A DNA stretch of 64,000 nucleotides from Colius striatus (GCF_028858725.1 NC_084767.1:2779501-2843500); one strand, 5' to 3'; counted from the first letter of the stretch, positions 21,465 to 36,559 are shown. Notes: generated from the sequence alone by a model not told the origin. Numbers and translations: made by a program.

Positions 21465-24400
21465 GGGTTCGTTTCAGCAGCTCAATTGATGTCAATGATG
21501 TGAAAGCCCTGGCTGCATTAATGACATACAAATGCGCCGTAGTGGGTAAGTACAAGGGGAACATAAAGCACATGGGGATTTGGGCATGGGATGGGGCTGT
21601 GATACAGTGAGTCAGAAGAGCCTGTGAGATGCTTTGAAAATCAGCATTGCTTTAGAAGTGCAGGATGTTCCTCTGGGCACGGATGTGTGAGGGCAAGGCT
21701 TGCTGTGGCTGCAGAATACACCGCTGGCAGTCCGGGATGTTCCTGTTAGCTCAGGGAACATAAAGCATTGTGCTCCTCAAATGAAGGCACCATGCCTGGG
21801 TTGTCATGGATTCAGCTCTACCTGGTAGTGTTTGTGGCAGGTTGAGGATTCGGATCCAGGTCCTGTCCTACCTTCAGCTCCATTCCACAGAAGCTGTCTG
21901 GTGTGGGGCAGGGCTGGCCCCTTCCCTGGACTCAACAAGGTCATGATTGCCGTGGTCACCTCCTCCCCCCCGAGGGCAGGGGAGCTGGCAGAGAACATCT
22001 GTCTGCCTTCCTCGTCTGCCTTTTCCAGATGTTCCTTGGTGGGTGTGAGGATCAATCCCAGGAAACAGAGAGTTCCTTCCCGTCCTTCCCCCATCGACAG
22101 CCTATAAGTCATGCTCCATTTTCCCAGTCCTCCCTCTCGTGCCCATCACAGCGATGCATTCTGACAGGCTGGCGAGTGGGGGGATGTTTGTGGTGAGTAA
22201 CACTCACCCAGCGACTGTGAGAAGCAGCTTCTTGGGGCAGGGAGGAGGAGTAGTGAACTCTGGTTTATGGGTCAATGCATCTGGCCAGAGAAACACTGAA
22301 GGAGTCTGGAGTTGGGATGCTGATGCCGCTGCCTCCTATGCACATTAGCAAGGGGCTGGAAGGACAGGGAGCAAAGGCACCAGGAGTTTGCACATCTCTC
22401 TTTTTAATTTAGATCCAGCTGCTGTGAATTAACTCCCTGGAGACATCAGGGTTGTCCTGTGTGGGCAAAGCAGAGCAGGGCAGGGCAGGGCAAGGCAAGG
22501 CAGGGCAGGGCAGGGCAGGGCAGCTGCCTGATGCTGCACCATGGCTCCAGGATTTTTCTTGGGGCCTGTAGCAACAACTGTGTTTTGCTGTTCTTATAAA
22601 GGAACATGAGCTGGAGGAAATAACGAGGCGTTTTACTGTAGAAATGGCCAAGAAGAGATTTGTAGGTGAGCGTGGTGACTTGGGCATGGGATGGGGGCTC
22701 AGTACAGAAAAGCTTGTGACGTGCTCTAAAAGTCAGCAGTGCTGGGCAGGAGTAGAGGCAGCTGCTCATCACCATCAGCAGCACTCACTGTCCTGGGGCT
22801 CTGCTGTCCTTCACCCCTTGGCCCTGGCTACCCTGTGAATTAGGAGGGAGCCTTTTGTGGTGCTGAGCATGGCGGGGCTGGCCCGGGCTGCCTCTTGAGT
22901 TTAGTGGGTGCTGGTCACAAGGCAAAGACCTTCACATCCCCTCTTTACTTGAATGACTCTGTGAAAGGCAAGGCCTGAGGGAAGCAAGGGAGACGCTGGG
23001 GCATGGGCAGCACCATGCTTTGGCCAGGGAACTCCTTGGTGTGCCCAAGGACAGGACCAGCCTGTGGGAATCGCCTGGCTGTAACGTGCCATTGGTTGGA
23101 GCAGAGCAATCGATCTGCAAAGACATCATCTGACAGATTTTTCTACCCCTCCAGGGCCTGGGATCAATGTGATGGCCCCTGATGTCAGTACCAGGGAGCA
23201 GGAGACATCCTGGATAGCTCACACCTACATCCACACGCTAGGGTACTGGCTAAGCTCCTGCAGTGCTGCTTTGGAGCCCGGGATGCTGTGGGCTACGAGG
23301 GTTTGTGCCCAGAGGCCCATGCCACTGAGTCATTTCAGGTTTAGCTGAGGCTTAGAGGAAAGTCCTCTCTAGAGAACGTGCACCAGATGAGATCTTAACC
23401 TTCCCTCTCCCCATCCCAGTCTTGCAGGACATCAGTGCCCAGGCATGTGTGATGGGAAAGCCCATCTGCCAGGGAGGCACCCACGGGTGATGCTCTGCCA
23501 CGGGCCAGGAGAGAGTTACATCACCAATACAGACCTCATGGACTGCATCAGCCTCAGCCACGGCTTGCCCAGCAGGACCTTCCCACTGCAGGGGAGTGCT
23601 CAGCCCAGCCAGAGCTTTGAAAGGAAGAACACTTCCTCAGCACCTTTCCAGGAGAGCTTTCGGCCTCAGTTCCTGCAGAGCTGCCTGGACGTGTTCTCCT
23701 GCATCTCTCCTCACCCTGTGCAGCTGGCAAGGCCTCTGAGCTGTGTTTCAGACATGCCCTGTGCAAAGCAGTTTCTAAGAGCTGATCTCTTAGAGCCTGG
23801 AACCAGCAGCCCAGGGGTGCTGCACTGCCCACACCGCACAGGCATTCCCAAGGTTTCTCTGTAGCCATCCTGCCTCAAAATGCTCACAGGGTGGAAGCTG
23901 AGGCTGGATCTCACCTGTGGAGCAGGCAGAGCAGAGGGAGAGTGGGCAGGACACAGCGGACTTTGCCAGACTCGATGGAACGAGCCGACCCCAGTGACAA
24001 CTTCACATTTCTGCTCCCTCAAACTGGCTACAGCAAACCATGATGTTAGCTACAGCTTGTGGCTGCAGCCCCCATCTCTTCTGGGTGCTCTGTGGGTCTG
24101 GCCCACAGTGGTCTTGCCTTGCCCAGTGGCCTGAGAGCTCAGTGGGACCCTGAGGGTGCCTGTCCTACCTTTTCCCCTCTCCTCCCAGCCCAGGGCCTGC
24201 TCACAACCGCGGTGAGCTGCTTCCCCCTGCTGTAACTCCAGCAGCTCTTGCTCTCTGCCAGGCTCTGCTGTCCAGAGCCACTGATCAGACCTTTCCTATG
24301 GAGCCCACTGCTCTCTGCAAAGGAGAAAGAAATCAACTGGAAAGCGTGCAGCTGAAGTCCTGCCTCTCTTGGGGCAGAGGCTTTGCACCTGCTGCCCTGG

Positions 24401-26880
24401 AGTTGCTGCCCTCGGGAATTACTCTCCCTTTGCTCATCCCTTTCCTCTCCATCTTTCTGCTTCACTGATACAGCAGAGAGTGAGAAGGCTGAAGTCTTTG
24501 GCTGCTGTGTGTACAATTTTGCTGTGTTTAGGGGCTGTTTTTGTGGCCCCAGGAGCCAGTGTTGCTTTTAGGAGCGTGCATTTTGGGGCAGACAGTGTAA
24601 AATCGCCTGTTCTGGTGAGAAGAGCAGAGCGACGCCTGTGCTGGTGCCTTGGCAGCTGATCACACTCCCTCAGAGTGGGGTGCAGGAGGATTGTTCACAG
24701 TGTGCCTGGACGCTGCATGCTGCCCACCAAGGGATTGTTTCTCACTGGAGCTGGTTTTTTGTTGAGATGGGCTCTTAGAAACTGAACGGCACACTGTGCT
24801 TGGAACATCGCGTCCAGAGCTCTGAGGTGATAAAGACAGGCTGAGCCAGAAGCCCGTATCCTACGGGCTCTTGCTTTTCACAGCCTTCTGACTAACCAAG
24901 GAGATCTCTGTCCTGCCAGGTCCAAGTCTGCCTCCAGCCAAAACCTTCACCAAGAACTTCTAGATGAGGGGTTCCAGCTTGTGCTCCTCGGCTCAGGCTC
25001 CTGAGAGGTGGCTGTTACCAGAGCAGTGGGTCAGTTTTCCACGTTTGTCCCCTCTCCCCAGAGTGTCCCTGCTCTGTGTTGCTGCAGGGCTTTGGCAAAG
25101 TGAGACTGCACACCATCAAGTACCTGCACGGGTCTGGAGCCTGCTGAGTCTGTGTGTGGGAGGCAGACAGAGCCATTTACAGTCCCAGCAGGGTCCCAAG
25201 GAGCCTGAGGACACAGAGTAGGGGGCTGCCCCTTATCTCCTGCAGAGCCCAGCTCCAAGGGCAGTGCCCAGCGCTGCCAGGCTGGGCCCAGCACTCTCCT
25301 GCTCATTCCAGGGCCATGGCTGGCTTCCCAAAAGCAGAGCTGTGTGACGGCAGCATCCTGGGGAGGTCCTGCAACTTCCTTATCCCTGCTGCCATCGAGA
25401 AGCAGCTCACAAGGGAGAATGCACCTTGGGTACCAGCAAAGGTACAGACCTGGCTCCCAACAGGCTCTGCATCAGAGTGAGGGGTGGCAGCTGGGCCGAG
25501 CCTCTGCTTTTGGCACCAGGGAGGTATCACGTCACACACTGACAACTCACACGCTGAGCCAGAGGGACGGGGCCTGAGGCAGAGGTGGCAGGTCACATCA
25601 TTGAGGGGGAGAGGAAAGCCTGAGCCCCTCCCTTTGCTGGCAGAGAGCCATGATTGTTGGAGTGTCCTTGTCCAGCTCTTCTGCCATCTCCTGTCTTCCC
25701 TGCTGTACCAGATCTTCCCCCCAGGGCAGGGAAGATGATGCCCTCGAGGGTACTGCCTGTCACAGGGTGGACACTGAAGATAATCATAGGCAGCAGCTAA
25801 GAGCGAGCAAGGCTACACACACCAACTCTCTCCCTTCACTGTGAGCTCTAGAGACCAAAGGGACAGGGCATGCTGGGATCTGGGACTCTCACACAGCCCA
25901 GGTCTTTTGCAGCCTGAGCCTTTAAATCACTCTGAGAAGCACGAGGCCTGAGCTTTTGCCCATCCCAAACAGCTCTGGCAGGGAGGTGTGTGCCCAGAGC
26001 CCTGCCACCAGAAGTGGCTTGGTGGGGGGATCCCAGCCACAGGGAAAGCAGCCTGTCACGGGCTTCTGCTTTCATTTCTTCCACTCATCTCACCTCTGCC
26101 CCACTCATGCTCCCAGATCATTGCAGAAGAATGGCCCCACTACAGCAGCAGCACATGAGATACTCCTGCAAAGAAACATCCTGGTCATCCCAGTCCATCC
26201 ATCTCCAAGCACAGGGAGGGCTCAGGGCTCACAGGGCCCCATGGTGCTGTCAGCTGCACTGATGTGGATCCAGCTGGGCTCTGCCAGGCTCTGGGCTCAG
26301 GCAGGGCTGCTGGTGCTATCTCTGTCAGCCTGTTCACTGCCTTGCCCCCAGCTCCTAGGCACATCTCAGATGCTTGTTCTTCCCTTCTCAACCCTCATGG
26401 TTCTTGGCTGCAGCAACAATAGACCATGAGGTTCCTGACCAGTACCAGGGCGTTCTGTGGCTGCTGATGGGCCAAGATCGAGTCCTGCCACATCACTGAG
26501 GGTGTCAGAGCAGCTGCTGTCTGCCCAGCAGCAAGTACAGGGTTATGGCTCCAGGATTCATACATCCAGGAACCACAGGACTGTCTGTGAGGGCAGAGCT
26601 TGACAGTGTGGGGAGAGACCCAAGGCAGGGGAGCAGAGATTCCCAGATGGGTCATGGGTCTCGGGGCCACCCTAAGCAGGACCACTGTCTTGCACCCAGC
26701 AGAGGGGTTGGTTTTGATACATAGGTTTGGGAGGCCAACCTTTATCCTCTTCCACAAAGGATTCACTTGTTCTGCCCCTCAGGGTGCCCTCAGAGAAGGA
26801 CATTATGTATTTGGGACTGACCTACACCACGGAGCAGTCAGCCAAAGTACCTACAAGGGCTCCTGCTCTCAGGCCCCTTG
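21465..26880 (+). pseudogene. Decayed intron-containing glutamate dehydrogenase (GLUD) paralogue
   Basis: Nine exon remnants match vertebrate GLUD1 in order: 21465-21545 (VKALAALMTYKCAVV), 22029-22068 (DVP...VRINPR), 22602-22665 (ELEEITRRFTVEMAKK), 23155-~23249 ([20 protein letters not shown]), 23428-23486 (DISAQACVMGKPICQGGTHG), 25088-~25219 (GFGKVRLHTIKYLHG), 25312-25441 (GSILGRSCNFLIPAAIEKQL), 26117-26193 (IIAE...NILVIP) and 26783-~26880 (SEKDIMYLGLTYTTEQSA). Several introns survive with GT-AG ends and consistent phase, as in GTG G / AT GTT at the first junction, so it is not a retrocopy. It is dead. A 13-base deletion in the second remnant removes the GGAKAG segment with the catalytic lysine and shifts the frame. 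The 25088, 26117 and 26783 exons carry frameshifts. Several donors are lost, and N-terminal, middle and C-terminal exons are unrecognisable. Conservation is roughly two-thirds in the best exon, so the split from GLUD1 is ancient. It lies between GPRIN1 and SNCB and points toward SNCB. Confidence 0.9.
22475..22523. repeat. (GGCAG/GGCAA)n microsatellite
   Basis: About ten 5-base units, mostly GGGCA with two AAGGC variants, in an intron of the dehydrogenase relic. Confidence 0.85.
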
Positions 26881-28432
26881 CCTCTCTGCAGAGACTCTGG
26901 GCTGTGTTTGAAGGTTGCTCACTCATAGAACCACACCACCACTCCTGAGGAGTCAGCACAAGGCCTGGGTTCATCATCCCAGTGGTGGCCATATCCCCAC
27001 TCTGGATAAAACCTCATGCTCAGCAGTGCCTCTCATTGCTGTTGGGACAGGGCTCCCTCCCTCCATCCCCCTAAGCCTCATCTCCAGTGTTGCTCCGATG
27101 TGCCAGGGGGTGCAGGGGGTGCAGGGGGTGCAGGATGGAGGGGCTATGCCATCCTTCAGGGAGGTGTGCCTGGAGCCCACCCATGGGTGCAAGGTCTGTC
27201 CCAGGGCTGTACTGTTGGGGCAGCAGTAGGAGGGCATCTCCAGACCCTGCAGAGGGGATACCCTGCTCTCCATGCACGGTTGGTTTGAGTACATTCTCCC
27301 CTTGCTGTCTGCCTCTCAGCTCTCCTGAGTAAGGAGCTGCCACCTTACATCCCTCTGCCCCAGCTCCTTTACAGCCGTGCTGATGCTGGTTTGGGTCTGC
27401 CTGCCTGTGGCTGGCAGAATTGGACAGGGGAAGGGAAAAAAATGTCACTTGCTGTAGGGGAGGGGATAGTCCACAGTACAGCCAGCCCCAGGAACAGTCC
27501 TCTGGGTCCTGCAAGCACTGCTGCAGCTGGTGCAGAGACGGGGAGCAGAGCCAGGGCGGGGATTTGCAGGCATCAGCAAACCTGTTGTGTGGCCATGCTG
27601 ACTGCTGCAGCTCCACTCGTTGCAGGCAGGGGATTAATCTGATAAACACGGTGGGGAGACTTGGACCAGCCTCCCACCCCAGCCTTGTGCTGCTCAAGGG
27701 GCTGGAGGCTGGCTGGGAAGCCAGGCTGGGTTGGTGGCCCTGTCCTGGGGGAGCTGAAGGCCCAAGGACTGCACTCTAGGGTGGGCACAGGACCCCCCTG
27801 CATCAAGGACATCGCTTAATGACACATGGCAGTCACCTGCCCTTGAGGTGGTCACTCTGCCACTGAGCTAGCCATGGATGCCACCCACGGATGCCACCCA
27901 CAGCCCTGGCCCCTGAGCGGAGCAGGGTCAGGCAGGAAGGCAGGGATAGCAGAGAGGCTCCTGTTTGCTGTGCTCTCCCATTTACTCCAGGAGGTACCTT
28001 ACAGACAGAGCAGCTCCTGCTGCAGGGAGGATGGGGGGAGGCCTGTGCCCAGGCCCCCAGCCCCCTCTGCTAACACTGGCAGCGTCTCTAGGGAGGGAAC
28101 CAGTGCTGGAGCCCAGGACGATGTCTGTCCTTGTCCTGGCTCAGGGTTCTCAGCCCCTAAAGAGCCCTTGAACTCACCTGCAGAGGAAAAGCCCTGCAGC
28201 CAGCACAGGACACTGCCTGTGCCCCGGGCCTTGGGCAGCGTGTGGCCAGAGGCACAGGACACAATGACCTGCCACCGATGCAGTAACAAGCAGACAGGAA
28301 GGCATCTTGTCCTCAGAAGGACCCAGTTCAGAGTCAGCTACTCTGCCAAAGCCCCTCATTCCTCCTCCCAAAACCACCCTTCTCCCCAGGGAACCCACAA
28401 CCAGGTCCAGGGGGCTACAGACAAGAGTTGGC
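26881..28432. other. Intergenic between the dehydrogenase relic and SNCB
   Basis: No conserved exon is recognised. It holds a short tandem run of GGTGCAGGG (three units, about 27106-27133) and a small tRNA-like word near 27842-27873. The terminal exon of glutamate dehydrogenase is not recognisable here. Confidence 0.4.
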
Positions 28433-28438
28433 TTTATT
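28433..28438 (-). other. SNCB: SNCB poly(A) signal
   Basis: TTTATT on the plus strand (AATAAA on the minus) lies 668 bases beyond the SNCB stop codon. It defines a transcript end near 28415. Confidence 0.65.
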
Positions 28439-29105
28439 CACGGACACGGGGGCAGCTGTGTCACTGGCAGCTGCCCTCGCCTTGCACATCCAGCGACGGA
28501 GGCGGGGGGATATCCATGCCACGGCACAACACAGCGTCGGCACTACGGGACCTCGGGGTGGGGGGCACGGGCACCGCCACCACCCAGCAGGCTGGGCAGC
28601 GGCCTTGGGCACCCGGGGCTCACAAAGGCGAAAGACCCATCCACCCAGAAATAGAGAGAGAGATATGTATATATAAAAAAAAAAGATAGTTCCACGAGGA
28701 CCAGAGCAGAACCACGGGGACACGCGTGCAAGCGAAATGTACAGCAGCCCACAGGCAGGGAAACATGCTTTGCCCAGACACAGCCACGCCGGGAGGCAGC
28801 CGGGGTTTATGGCGCTGGGAGGGACACAGCGATAAACCCAGGCTGCACACACACACACACCCCACTCACACACACACACTCGGGGGGTGGGACGCGGCGG
28901 GGGGGTTCTCACTGCTAGACACAATACAGAGACACAGACACGGTCCCTTGGAACGGAACTGGAGGAAGAACTCGTGAGCGAACGGGGCAGGAGCCCTCCT
29001 GCTCCTCCCTGGCCCGTGGGCACCGGCTGGAGCCGGCTGGGGAGGAGCAGGGGGCTCCTGGCGGTTCATTGTGCTGCTGGTGGAAGAGGCGAGGACGGGG
29101 GTCCA
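28439..29105 (-). other. SNCB: SNCB 3' untranslated region
   Basis: This lies between the SNCB stop and its AATAAA. It contains a CA-rich stretch at about 28848-28880 and an AT-rich run at 28660-28685. No other exon is recognised. Confidence 0.6.
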
Positions 29106-32345
<3,240 letters not shown>

Positions 32346-32960
32346 CCGCATGGGCCCCGTCCCCGCGCCGTCCTCTCCCGTCCCCGTCACGTCTCGTCCC
32401 CATCCCACCCTCTCTCTGTCCGGTCTCCTCCTGATCCCTACCTGGTCCTGATTCTGTCCCCTTGCCTCTACGTGCTGTCCCCATCCCATCCTGTCCCCAT
32501 CCTGTGCTTATGCCATTCCTGTTCACCGTCCCATACCCCCCTCTCCTCATGTTCTCATCCCACCCTATCCCCACCCCATCCAGTTCTGATCATATCCTCT
32601 CCCCATCCCACCGCATCCCATTCCTATCCCATCTCATGCCACACTCTCCCCATCTCTTTCCTTTCCCATGTTGTTCCCACCTCAGCCTGACACTATCTCA
32701 GTGTCCCGTCCTGCCCTGGCCCACACCACCTTGGTCCCACCTTACTACACCCTACTCCCCTCCCAGATCCCATTCCACTCTCACCCCCTGCCCTAAGGAG
32801 GATTCCTCCATCTCCCTGTTCCCAGGAGGGACAGGTCTGTGTGTCATGCCCCTGTAGCACACCACCCTCCCCCCTCACAAGTTGCAGCTGGGGCTGCCTC
32901 ATCCACCCGCCTGTGGGTACTTAAGAGCCAGGGCAGGGTGGGGAGGTTGGGCTGGTCGGG

Positions 32961-34441
32961 ATGGCTACTGGGGAGCAGGTGAGTGATCTCTGTGTGAGCT
33001 GTGGGTGGCTGCAGAGCCTCGGCAGCCCTTCCATCCTCTCAGGACTTCAGGCTCCCTGTCTGTGGTGTGAGGGAGGCTGAGGGTGCTGCAGGCTCCCTGC
33101 TGGGGTGGCCGTGGGGCTCCTCAGGGCTGTTCCTCCTTCCCCAGCGGAGGCAAGAGGAGCGGCGGCGGCAGAAGGCTCAGCAGCAAGAGCTGCTCCTGGC
33201 AGAGAGCCTGGGCAAGCATCCCCTGCAGAACAGGTATGGGGGGCCAGGCCATGGGCAGACTCTCCCAGTGTTGGGAGGGGGATGCTGGGGCTGGAAGGGG
33301 GCTCCAGCATGGCTGAAGATCCCCCATCTTCCCTCCCCAGATGGGCACTGTGGTTCTTCAAGAATGACAAGAGCAAGATGTGGCAGGCAAACCTGCGCCT
33401 CGTCACCAAGTTCAGCACTGTGGAGGACTTCTGGGCGTGAGTGTCCCGTGGGTGGGCAACGTGTCCCCTCCAGAGAGGTTTCACTGCAGGGGAGTATAAG
33501 GCCAGAGGAGGGTGCTGGGGGTCCCTGAGGCATCTCTTCTCACCTGCTTGTGTGTCTTATTTCCCCCTGGTGCAGGCTGTACAGCCACATCCAGCTTGCC
33601 AGCAAGCTCACATCTGGCTGTGACTACTCCCTCTTCAAGGTTTGTCACCCCTTCCACAGCATATCCCCCCTCAGAGCCCTCTACAGCACCCACCATTATG
33701 GGGGCATGCTGGGTGTTGATGGGGCTGGCAGGGTGCTCTGGCCATAGAATGGGAGGGCAAGCCTGACTGGTTGCCTGGAGCCCCTTGAGCTGGCTCTGTC
33801 AGGGTGCTCAGTGCCCCTGACCATCCCCTTGCCTGGCCCTAGGATGGCATCGAGCCCATGTGGGAGGACAGCCAGAACAAGCGTGGCGGGCGCTGGCTCA
33901 TCACCCTGGCCAAGCAGCAGCGGCACACCGAGCTGGACCGGTTCTGGCTGGAGACGGTGAGTGTGGCCCCGCTCAGGCTGCCCCACAGGCTCCGTCCCTG
34001 TGCAGCTGCCAAGCCCTGGCAGGGACTATCCTGGGCTCCTCTTCCCCCTCCAACAGCTGCTGTGCCTCATTGGAGAGATGTTTGACGAGTACAGCAACGA
34101 GGTGTGTGGGGCCGTCATCAACATCCGCGCCAAGGGGGACAAGATTGCCATCTGGACTCGGGAAGCAGAGAACCGGGAAGGAGTCACCCACATCGGGTAA
34201 CGTGGGGTCTGGGGCGGGCAGGGGGGATGTGTGAGGGCAGCTTCGTGGGGAATGGGATCCCTGGGCATGGAGCCAGAGGGGGAGGAGCAGCTCTGCCCTG
34301 TTCATGCAGCCCCTTCTCTCCTCCAGGCGCATCTACAAGGAGCACCTGGGTCTGTCGCAGAAGGTGGCCATCGGGTACCAAGCCCACGCAGACACGGCCA
34401 CCAAGAGCGGCTCCCTCGCCAAGACCAAGTTTGTGGTGTGA
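32961..34441 (+). CDS. EIF4E1B: Eukaryotic translation initiation factor 4E family member 1B (oocyte eIF4E), 7 exons
   Basis: A germline cap-binding protein. In vertebrate oocytes it binds m7G caps weakly and 4E-T/CPEB complexes well, holding maternal mRNAs silent. Exons: 32961-32978, 33145-33233, 33341-33436, 33576-33639, 33843-33956, 34057-34196, 34327-34441. They sum to 636 bases (211 residues). Diagnostic for 1B are HPLQNRWALWFFKND near residue 33, LYSHIQLASKLTSGCDYSLF, and the end AHADTATKSGSLAKTKFVV, all closer to mammalian EIF4E1B than to EIF4E. The cap-sandwich tryptophans are present in HPLQNRW and EPMWED, and the VEDFWALYSHI region for 4E-binding partners is intact. The short N-terminus is arginine- and glutamine-rich (RRQEERRRQKAQQQ), unlike EIF4E. 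I saw no AATAAA soon after the stop. Confidence 0.94.
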
Positions 34442-35765
34442 CTGTGGGGGGAGCAGGGCACTACCCGTGGGGTCCCTCTGTCCCCTCACACAATGAATGG
34501 ATGCAGATGAGCTCTGTCTGTGTGTCCAGGGCTGGGCCAGGGCTCTGGCACCCTGGGGTGGCTCTTGCTCGGGGACAAGTGGGGCTCCATCTCCTGGGTG
34601 GAAGCACAGAGCTGGCATTGTCTGGGCATCACTGTGGGCTTGGGCTACTGCCTGTGGCCTCCTGCATCCCTAGTGCTTGGGACCAGTGCCCCTTTCCCTG
34701 GGGTTGTGGGGGTGTCCCTCTGCTCTGGGGGGTCCTGGATAGTCCCCATGAGGATACTGGGCTCTGTCCTCACCTAGATGAGGTACAGGCACAGCTCACT
34801 GCCCTGTGAGCCTGCATGTGAAAAGGTGTACCAGAGCCCAGCTCCTCTGGGTCAGCTCAGCCTGGGGAGATGGTCCTTACCTCTCCCAAGCCCCTGTACA
34901 TCTGTGGGACACAAGTCTGACTTGTTGGGAAGACCAACTCCCCAGGCAATGGCTGCCCAGCATCCCAGCAGGCTGGGGCTGCAGCACAGCATCCCCCTCA
35001 CACAGCTGACCTAAACCTCTCTTTGCCCATGTCTCCTCCCACAGGCACCTGCAACAGAGCTGGTATGAAGCTTATTTGCTTCCCAAAGGTTTATTGGTGC
35101 TAGACACGGAGCTTCACACTCCATTGAGCCCTGGGAGTTTACTGACTCCTTTCCATGTCTTGTGTCTTCTGCTGTCTGTCCTTGCCCCAGACTAAGTGTC
35201 CCCCTTAGTCCCCACCTGCTCCAGCCCAGCCTAGGTTCTCACCTTTAATCTTTTGTGGTTTTGCCTGTTGGGTCTGTCCTTCCCCTCCACATCTGTCCAG
35301 GTTCTTGAGGTGGAGCTGCCTGCTCACCTCCTGACATTGCTATCTGCACTGGTGGCCTGTGTAGGGCCTGTGCTGGCCTGGTGCTGCCTTGCCTGGGGCT
35401 GCCACTTGCATCTGGGGTTTGTAGAGAGTGATTCCCACAGCAGGACATGGTCCTGAGTGTCTCCCATGTTGCACTTGGTTGAGGCAGATGCTGTTTCAGC
35501 TCTGCAGGCAGCACTGGGACTAGGGCTGCCTATAGTCCAGCCTGCACGCTGGAGCGTGCTGAGCCTTGCCAGGGCTGCATGGAGCTCTGTCCCTGGGATT
35601 CCATTGCCCCTCTCCAGGGCCAGCAGCCCTGCAGCTCCCCTGAGACAGCTGTGCCAGGGCTCTGACTGCCCTCCTGCCCCTTCATTGCCCCTTGGGCCAG
35701 GCAGGTGCTGCCTGAGAGGGGAGGTGAGAGTGTGTCCCTGGCCTGCAGGGTGCCAGACTCTGCCA
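34442..35765 (+). other. EIF4E1B 3' flank, no exon recognised
   Basis: No canonical poly(A) signal follows the stop within several hundred bases, so the transcript end cannot be placed. In human TSPAN17 begins downstream of EIF4E1B. I found no tetraspanin motifs (CCG, or the membrane helices) here or up to 43,200. Confidence 0.4.
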
Positions 35766-35990
35766 TCATAGAATCACAGAAGGATGTGGGGTGGAAGGGA
35801 CTTTAAACATCATCTAGTCCCAACTCCCCAGCCATGGGCAGGGACACCTTCCACTAGAGCAGGTTCCTCAACTCCCCATTCAGCTTGGCCTTGAGCCCTG
35901 CAAGGGAGGGGGCATCCACAACCCGTCCCAATGCCTCGCCACCCTCCCAGGGCACAACCCGTTCAGTGCATCTCATCTACATCTCCGTTC
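35766..35990 (-). mobile_element. CR1 LINE 3' tail
   Basis: CATAGAATCACAGAAGG followed by GGAAGGGACTTTAAACATCA, then GCCATGGGCAGGGACACCTT and CCACTAGAGCAGGTTCCTCA, is the well-known 3' end of avian CR1 elements read backwards. The element lies on the minus strand with its 3' end at about 35766. It is a short 5'-truncated, moderately diverged copy with no coding part. Confidence 0.9.
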
Positions 35991-35999
35991 TCTCGGCTG

Positions 36000-36230
36000 G
36001 GAGCCCCGCGGCGGGAGAGCGCGCAGGGGCAGCGGCTGCTGCCTGCAGCGCCGGCCGCTCGCCACGCGATGGAGCCGCTCGCCCGGCCTTGGCCAGCTCC
36101 GGCACGGGCAGCACGCCCTGCCCGCCGTGGGGCACGACCCACGGCCCTGCCCGACGGGGAGCGTCGCAGCTGCTCCCACCGGCCCCGTGGGCAGCAGCCA
36201 CGCGTGGGACGCGAGGCGTGGGGCTGGCAG
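36000..36230. promoter_or_regulatory. Small CpG-rich patch
   Basis: A few hundred CpG-rich bases right after the CR1 tail. No splice site or exon can be tied to it. It could be an orphan CpG island. Confidence 0.25.
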
Positions 36231-36559
36231 CGATGAGGCTGGGGAGGAGGGGGTAGAGGCTGGAGGGGTACGTGACATGCTGACATCCCCTTCCCCATCG
36301 TTAATGGCTCCTGTTTCTATCCCCCCCACCCCCAGCAGCATGAAGTGGGTGAGGGCCAGGGGCTGCTTATCCCTCTGCCCTTTCAAAGTGCTCCTCAGTT
36401 CTGTGTGGCCCCCATAAGCCCCCCACCTGCCTCTGGGGCTGTCGCCCCCAGGCCATGCTGGTACCTTGTCCCCTGAGCCCACAGTGGGTGCAGTGAGGGG
36501 GGTGTGCTCATAGGGCCCCCTGTGATACCTGGGGGGTGGTAGAGGCTGCTCCACACTGC

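Noticed and set aside
26700-26760. A possible GLUD remnant resembling RKFGKHGGTIPIVP
   Set aside because: Only a few residues (RFGRPTFI) agree, and the distance to the next remnant leaves too short an intron. Not enough to claim.
21465-26880. The GLUD sequence as a retrocopy like primate GLUD2
   Set aside because: Exon remnants are separated by introns with recognisable splice sites and consistent phases, which a processed copy would lack.
21465-26880. The GLUD sequence as a working gene
   Set aside because: Frame breaks in several exons, loss of the catalytic-lysine loop, eroded donors and missing exons make function as a dehydrogenase very unlikely.
32961-34441. EIF4E itself instead of EIF4E1B
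   Set aside because: LYSHIQLASKL and the SLAKTKFVV end match the 1B form, and EIF4E1B follows SNCB in other vertebrates.
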